This document shows positions 6,627 through 11,161 of a stretch of 11,161 nucleotides of DNA, in pieces (position 1 is the first letter of the stretch; each line of letters opens with the position of its first letter). Source of the stretch: Pseudomonadota bacterium (GTDB lineage: Bacteria > Pseudomonadota > Gammaproteobacteria > Burkholderiales > Burkholderiaceae). The notes beneath the pieces are model-generated. The model made no database searches. It saw only the letters and a program-made list of their open reading frames with translations, and was not told the DNA's origin. The DNA is taken from the NCBI GenBank assembly GCA_023441105.1, contig JAEZQX010000256.1:1-11161 (forward strand), in the 5' to 3' direction. The position numbers and the translations under genes are program-made.

Positions 6627-8004
6627 ACGCCGCGAGCACCTGGTCGATCATCGGAGCGGTGGCACCGAGCTGCGATTCCGGATCGAACAGCCGTTCCAGG
6701 TCGCCGAGGTTCATCACCGCGGAAATGCGGGTGTCGCGGCCGAGGACCTGGCGCAACGACATGCCTTTGGCGAGCGCCGTCTCGCACAGCTCCGAGACCA
6801 GGGCCTGCGCTTCCTTCTTGCCGAGCTTGGGCGCGATGTGCGCCGAGACCGCCTCCGAGTAGACGAAGCCGTGCATGCGGTCGATGTTTGCCTGCATCCC
6901 CTTCGCGTTCACCTGCAGGCCGCTCAGCACTTCCTCGGCCGCGGCCAGCGAACTGGCGGCGGCACCGAACAGGCTGCGCATGGTCCACCATGACGATTGC
7001 CACTGTCCGAGGCCGCGCTCATGCTCGATGTCCATGTCGCCCAGCAGCGTGGCAGCCAGCCCGGGCGCGCGCAAGGCGGCTTCGCGCATCAGCAGGGCGC
7101 CGACCGGATTGCGCTTGTGCGGCATTGCCGACGAGCCGCCCCGGCCGAGGCCCGCCGGCTCGAAGGCTTCGGCGACTTCCGACTGCATCAGCAGCGCGAT
7201 GTCGCCGCCGATCTTGCCGAGGCAGCCGCACAGGATCGCGATCTCACTGCCAAGCCGCGTGAACCGGTCGCGCGAGGTGTGCCAGGAGGCGGCAGGCTTC
7301 ATCAGTCCGAGGCCATCGGCCAGGCGTTGCGCCACCGCTTGGGTCTGCTGCGGCGACAGGTTCTGGCCGGCGAGCGTGCCGACGGCGCCGCCGAACTGCA
7401 GCACGGCGCTGTCGAGCAGCGCGGTGCGCAGGTGACGCCGGCTGCGGGTGAGCGGCTCGAGCCAGCCGGCGACCTTCCAGCCGAACGGTATCGGAGCCGC
7501 CGGCTGCAGCAGGGTGCGGCCGACCATCATCGTGCCGCGATGCGCGTCCACCAGCGCGCACAGCGCCGCCCCGGTGCGCTCGAGCGCGTCGATCAGGCGG
7601 CGGCCGGCCTCCTTGCATTGCATCGCCAGCGCCGAATCGATGACATCCTGGCTGGTGCTGCCGTGATGCAGGAAGCGCACTGCCTCCGGATCGACCGCGG
7701 CGACCTGTTCGCCAAGCGCCTTCAGGAACGGGATGACCAGCGTGCCGCTGTTGCGGGCGGCAGGGTAGAGCTTGGCAGGATCGAAGCGGCCGCCGGCCAG
7801 GTCGTTGGCGTTGTCGTCGGTGGCGGAGGGATCGCCGAGTTCGTTGCAGGCCCGGCTGATGGCCTGGGCGGCGCCATCCGGAATGATGCCGATCGACGCT
7901 TGCGCCTGCGCCAGCCCGCGCTCGAAGCGGGCCATCGCGGCAAGCATGGCCGCATCCGAGAACAGCGAATCCACCGAGGCCGGTGCAAATATCCTTTCAA
8001 GCAT
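6610..8004 (-). CDS. pcaB: 3-carboxy-cis,cis-muconate cycloisomerase
   Basis: Cytoplasmic enzyme of 464 residues in the fumarase/argininosuccinate lyase superfamily. It converts 3-carboxy-cis,cis-muconate to 4-carboxymuconolactone, the substrate of the decarboxylase half of the next gene. The superfamily signature GSSAMPHKRNP is at about 290-300 and the STSQDVIDSA segment at about 116-125. RTLLQPAAPIPFGWKVAGWL (about 163-182) is PcaB-like. The start is ATG at 8004, giving MLERIFAPA; the open frame extends 25 codons further, but that part has no family character. The ribosome-binding site is modest (AGGGG, 11 bases upstream). Residues about 55-72 form an acidic, Asn-rich stretch, GDPSATDDNANDLAGG, that looks like an insertion compared with the PcaB proteins I know. 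It is cotranscribed with pcaL; no pca regulator is in the window. Confidence 0.93.
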   Translation of the reverse strand: MLERIFAPASVDSLFSDAAMLAAMARFERGLAQAQASIGIIPDGAAQAISRACNELGDPSATDDNANDLAGGRFDPAKLYPAARNSGTLVIPFLKALGEQVAAVDPEAVRFLHHGSTSQDVIDSALAMQCKEAGRRLIDALERTGAALCALVDAHRGTMMVGRTLLQPAAPIPFGWKVAGWLEPLTRSRRHLRTALLDSAVLQFGGAVGTLAGQNLSPQQTQAVAQRLADGLGLMKPAASWHTSRDRFTRLGSEIAILCGCLGKIGGDIALLMQSEVAEAFEPAGLGRGGSSAMPHKRNPVGALLMREAALRAPGLAATLLGDMDIEHERGLGQWQSSWWTMRSLFGAAASSLAAAEEVLSGLQVNAKGMQANIDRMHGFVYSEAVSAHIAPKLGKKEAQALVSELCETALAKGMSLRQVLGRDTRISAVMNLGDLERLFDPESQLGATAPMIDQVLAAWRSSR

Positions 8005-8082
8005 TCTGTCGCATGCCCCTGGCTCCTCAGGCTGCAAAATACCACCACCGCGCAACGGAAGCCCGGGCGGCGGCGCCATTGC

Positions 8083-8116
8083 CGGGCCGCGTGCAGGGAA
8101 ACCGGCGCGCGGCCCG
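8083..8116. repeat. 9-bp inverted repeat between pcaB and the ferredoxin gene
   Basis: CGGGCCGCG (8083-8091) and CGCGGCCCG (8108-8116) are perfect inverted arms around a 16-base spacer. They lie about midway in the 169-base divergent region, about 79 bases before pcaB and 57 before the ferredoxin. The position suits a regulator site or a structured leader, but arms made only of G and C are easily found by chance in this DNA. Confidence 0.3.
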
Positions 8117-8173
8117 CGCCCATCTGCGACAGTGCAAGCAGGCGATATCCATGTTCATGCGAGGAATCTTCCG

Positions 8174-8497
8174 GTGGCCAAGGCAGTATTCGTTCTCCAC
8201 GACAACAGCGAGCAGGAAGTGGAGGTGGCGCGCTTCGAAAGCCTGATGCGCGCCGCAGTGCGCAACAACGTCGACGGCATCGCCGGCGACTGCGGGGGCG
8301 GGCTCACCTGCGCCACCTGCCACGTCTACGTCGATCCCGACTGGCTGGACCGGCTGGCGCCGCCCGGCCCGAGCGAGGAGGAGATGCTGCAGTTCACCGC
8401 CGCGGAACGCCGGCCCAACAGCCGTCTTTCCTGCCAGCTGCGGATGGCCGATGAGCTGGCGGGAATCCGGGTGACGGTGCCGGAGTTCCAGTACTAG
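8174..8497 (+). CDS. [2Fe-2S] ferredoxin, adrenodoxin/putidaredoxin type, GTG start
   Basis: Soluble electron carrier of 107 residues. The cluster ligands are C40, C46, C49 (spacing C-x5-C-x2-C in CGGGLTCATCHVYV) and C86 in SRLSCQLRM, the pattern of adrenodoxin- and putidaredoxin-like ferredoxins rather than plant type. The start is GTG at 8174, with GAGGA (8161-8165) eight bases upstream; this gives VAKAVFVLHD, a usual ferredoxin opening. ATGs at 8151 and 8157 are out of frame. Such proteins feed electrons to P450s or Rieske oxygenases, or serve in Fe-S assembly (the Isc ferredoxin). No reductase or oxygenase is adjacent, so the partner is unknown. It is divergent from pcaB, and its end lies nine bases from the convergent glycerophosphodiesterase gene. 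Confidence 0.93.
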   Translation: MAKAVFVLHDNSEQEVEVARFESLMRAAVRNNVDGIAGDCGGGLTCATCHVYVDPDWLDRLAPPGPSEEEMLQFTAAERRPNSRLSCQLRMADELAGIRVTVPEFQY

Positions 8498-8506
8498 GGC
8501 GGGAAT

Positions 8507-9508
8507 CTAGCGCGACGACGACGGCAGCGGCAGGGGCGGCGGCAGCGGCATGCTCCGCTGCGACATGACCTCGCGCAGGCGGTCCGGATAGTCGCTGATC
8601 AGGCCGTCGACGCCCCAGTCGAGCAGGCGCCGCACGTCGGCCGGCTGGTTCACGGTCCACGGCAACACCTTCATGCCGATGGCGTGCGCCGTGCCGACGT
8701 CGGCCTGCTGCAAATTGTTGAAGTTCGGCGACCAGATGCTGCAGCCGGCCGCCTTGGCGAGCGCCGCGACCGACGGATAATCCGCCAGCGCGAGCCCGGC
8801 CGTCCAGGCGCCGTCGCGCACGTTGTCGGAGCTCGACCCTTGCGTGGTGAGGCACGCCGTCGGAATCGCCGGCTCGATGCTGTGCAGGTGGCGCAAGCTG
8901 CGCCAGTCGAAGCTTTGCAGCGTCACCCGCTCCGTGATCCCGGCCTTGCGGATTACCCGCAGCAGCGCCTCGACGAAGGCAGCCGGCTCGGGCGTGAGGT
9001 CGGGTCGGCGGGGATCCAGCTTGGTCTCGATGTTGAAGCGGACCGGCGGGCCCTTCGCGTCCCGGGTCAGCTCCTCGACGCGTTCGAGCACTGCCTCCAG
9101 GGTCTGGATGCGCTCGCCGTCGCTCGGCGACTGGCTCGCGAACTGCTGGCCGTAGCGGCTTGCCGGATCGAGCCGGCCGACATCGAAACGCTGCAGCTCG
9201 GCAAGGGTCAGCGAGCGCACGGCTGGACGGCTGCGCAGCCAGGCGCCGTCGCGATCGCGCACCACCGCCGGGTTCAGCGTCAGGTCGTGCACGACCACCG
9301 GCACGTCGTCGGCGGTGACCGCGACGTCGAATTCGAGCGTGTCGACGCCGGTCCGCAGGGCGCGCTCGAAGGCGGCAAGGGTGTTCTCCGGCGCCAGGCC
9401 GCGCGCACCCCGATGGCCTTGAAGATCGAAGGCGGGCGTCGCGGCGCCGGCCGCGGCAAGCCACCCGCCGCAGGCGATGGCCAGCAGCGCGGCGCCGTGC
9501 GGCCTCAT
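8507..9508 (-). CDS. exported glycerophosphodiester phosphodiesterase (GlpQ-like)
   Basis: Hydrolyses glycerophosphodiesters to glycerol-3-phosphate and an alcohol, most likely in the periplasm. It has 333 residues. Residues 1-24 resemble a signal peptide (LLAIACGGWLAAAGAA) with an Ala-rich cleavage region; C13 lies in a poor lipobox context, so a lipoprotein is possible but less likely. Catalytic and metal-binding residues of the GDPD family are present: H32 in GHRGARGLAPENT, E59 and D61 in LEFDV, H74 in VVVHD, and E161/K163 in FNIETK. PNFNN and VLPWTVN near 261-287 and GVDGLISDYPDR near 299-310 are also typical. The C-terminus is an odd Pro/Leu-rich tail (PLPPPLPLPSSSR). Its ATG overlaps the ugpQ TGA as ATGA, so translation is probably coupled. 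It belongs to the Ugp unit. Confidence 0.92.
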   Translation of the reverse strand: MRPHGAALLAIACGGWLAAAGAATPAFDLQGHRGARGLAPENTLAAFERALRTGVDTLEFDVAVTADDVPVVVHDLTLNPAVVRDRDGAWLRSRPAVRSLTLAELQRFDVGRLDPASRYGQQFASQSPSDGERIQTLEAVLERVEELTRDAKGPPVRFNIETKLDPRRPDLTPEPAAFVEALLRVIRKAGITERVTLQSFDWRSLRHLHSIEPAIPTACLTTQGSSSDNVRDGAWTAGLALADYPSVAALAKAAGCSIWSPNFNNLQQADVGTAHAIGMKVLPWTVNQPADVRRLLDWGVDGLISDYPDRLREVMSQRSMPLPPPLPLPSSSR

Positions 9509-10257
9509 GCCCGCGGCGACCAGACGTCGACGGCGTCGGTGACCACCATGTCGACGCCGACGGCGCGCACCCGCTCGACGTCGGGGACATCGTTCGGCGT
9601 GTAGACGCCGACCCGCAGCCGGGCCGCATGCGCCTTCCCGACCAACGCCGAATCGACCAGCGTGTGCTTCAACACGACGGCCGTGCATTCGAGCTGCTGC
9701 GCCGTCTCCTGCCAGCCCTGCCACAGCTCCTTGAGAAGGAGCCCGCGCGGCAAGGCGGGCGCGCTGTCGCGTGCGGCGGCAAGCGACTGCGGCTGGAACG
9801 AGGTGAGGAACGGCGGCACGTCGGCGTCATGCCAGAGCTCGAGGCAGGCCTTCGCCACTGCGTGGCCGGTTTCGGTCGCGGTGCCGGTGGTCGGCTTGAT
9901 CTCGACGTCGAGCAACAGGCCATTGGCGCGGATCCAGGCCGCCAGCGCCGCGAAGCGGGCGAGCGGCTCGCCGGCATAGCCGGGGCCGTGCCAGCTGCCG
10001 GCATCGAGGCGGCTCAGGGTGTTCCAGTCGAAGTTGCCGGCGATGCCGACGCCGTTGGTGGTGCGGTCGAGCTGGTCGTCATGGAGCAGGAAGGGCGTCG
10101 CGTCCGCGCTCAGCTTGACGTCGCATTCGCACATCCGGTAGCCGTGGTGCGCCCCCCGCCGGAACGCCGCCAGGGTGTTCTCCGGCGCGAGCTTGCCCGC
10201 GCCGCGGTGCGCCACCCAGGCCGGGTACGGCCAGTGGTCGAAATCGACGGTGATCAT
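9505..10257 (-). CDS. ugpQ: cytoplasmic glycerophosphodiester phosphodiesterase UgpQ
   Basis: Enzyme of 250 residues, close to the usual UgpQ length, that hydrolyses glycerophosphodiesters in the cytoplasm or as they enter through the Ugp importer. GDPD motifs visible are H17 in AHRGAGKLAPENT, E44 and D46 in CECDV, H59 in LLHDD, E119/K121 in DVEIKPTTGTATETG, VGVYTPND and GVDMVVTDAVD. There is no signal peptide. The N-terminus, WPYPAWVAHRGA, is as in UgpQ proteins. The ribosome-binding site is poor. It lies 67 bases downstream of ugpC on the same strand, the order seen in ugp operons, and overlaps the next gene by four bases. That pairing marks it as the intracellular partner of the exported enzyme. 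Confidence 0.94.
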   Translation of the reverse strand: MITVDFDHWPYPAWVAHRGAGKLAPENTLAAFRRGAHHGYRMCECDVKLSADATPFLLHDDQLDRTTNGVGIAGNFDWNTLSRLDAGSWHGPGYAGEPLARFAALAAWIRANGLLLDVEIKPTTGTATETGHAVAKACLELWHDADVPPFLTSFQPQSLAAARDSAPALPRGLLLKELWQGWQETAQQLECTAVVLKHTLVDSALVGKAHAARLRVGVYTPNDVPDVERVRAVGVDMVVTDAVDVWSPRA

Positions 10258-10290
10258 GTGCTGCAGCCTGCCGTGTTGCGATGGATTGGC

Positions 10291-10308
10291 CGGGCCGCTG
10301 CCGGCCCG
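10291..10308 (-). other. strong stem-loop between ugpC and ugpQ
   Basis: CGGGCCG (10291-10297) and CGGCCCG (10302-10308) pair perfectly as a 7-bp all-G/C stem around a 4-base loop in the 67-base gap between ugpC and ugpQ. No T-run follows on the transcribed strand, so it is not an intrinsic terminator. Such intercistronic stems can protect upstream mRNA and set different levels of neighbouring genes. That role is inference. Confidence 0.45.
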
Positions 10309-10324
10309 ACGATGCCGGGATGAA

Positions 10325-11161
<837 letters not shown>

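Noticed and set aside
8005..8079. Longer N-terminus of PcaB from the ATG at 8079
   Set aside because: The added 25 residues are Pro/Gly-rich without family similarity, while MLERIFAPA at 8004 is where the conserved protein begins.
6997..8454. Long plus-strand open frame opposite pcaB running into the ferredoxin gene
   Set aside because: It is a shadow frame: it lacks family motifs, and its right end overlaps the ferredoxin in a different frame.

Overview
The window is GC-rich, densely coded bacterial DNA with few and short gaps. It most likely comes from a betaproteobacterium of Burkholderiales type. The clearest clue is a DUF3567-type small protein (4970-5221), a family I know mainly from that group. 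An NtrX-like regulator without the AAA+ domain, a fused PcaD/PcaC enzyme, and a Ugp glycerol-phosphate import locus fit that placement. The assignment is an inference from gene content. I see no insertion sequence, CRISPR array, tRNA, rRNA or phage gene.

Left part (1-2502, plus strand): a response regulator with a receiver domain and a Fis-type helix-turn-helix, a TRAP-family periplasmic solute-binding protein with no membrane subunits beside it, and a small protein that may be a winged helix. Middle part (2531-5221): a minus-strand glycine-zipper envelope protein with a His/Pro-rich tail, a minus-strand hypothetical protein, a divergent CobW/G3E-like P-loop protein, and the DUF3567 protein.

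Right part (5298-8497): pcaB and a pcaD-pcaC fusion lie in one minus-strand unit. Together they encode three consecutive steps of the protocatechuate branch of the beta-ketoadipate pathway: cycloisomerisation, decarboxylation and enol-lactone hydrolysis. A [2Fe-2S] ferredoxin gene with a GTG start is transcribed divergently from pcaB. Far right (8507-11161, minus strand): a Ugp-type locus reads ugpC (5' end outside the window), then ugpQ (cytoplasmic glycerophosphodiesterase), then a second, exported glycerophosphodiesterase overlapping ugpQ by 4 bases. The inferred job is to release glycerol-3-phosphate from glycerophosphodiesters outside and inside the inner membrane and to import what is outside.

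No gap exceeds about 230 bases. The larger ones are 1978-2202 (possible promoter with a small inverted repeat), 3083-3250 (upstream of the glycine-zipper gene, no convincing promoter), 4763-4969 (an imperfect stem-loop) and 8005-8173 (divergent region with a 9-bp inverted repeat). I see no complete new system here. The most unusual items are the CobW-like protein without a visible GTPase specificity motif, the doubled glycerophosphodiesterases, the insertion in PcaB and the His-rich glycine-zipper protein.
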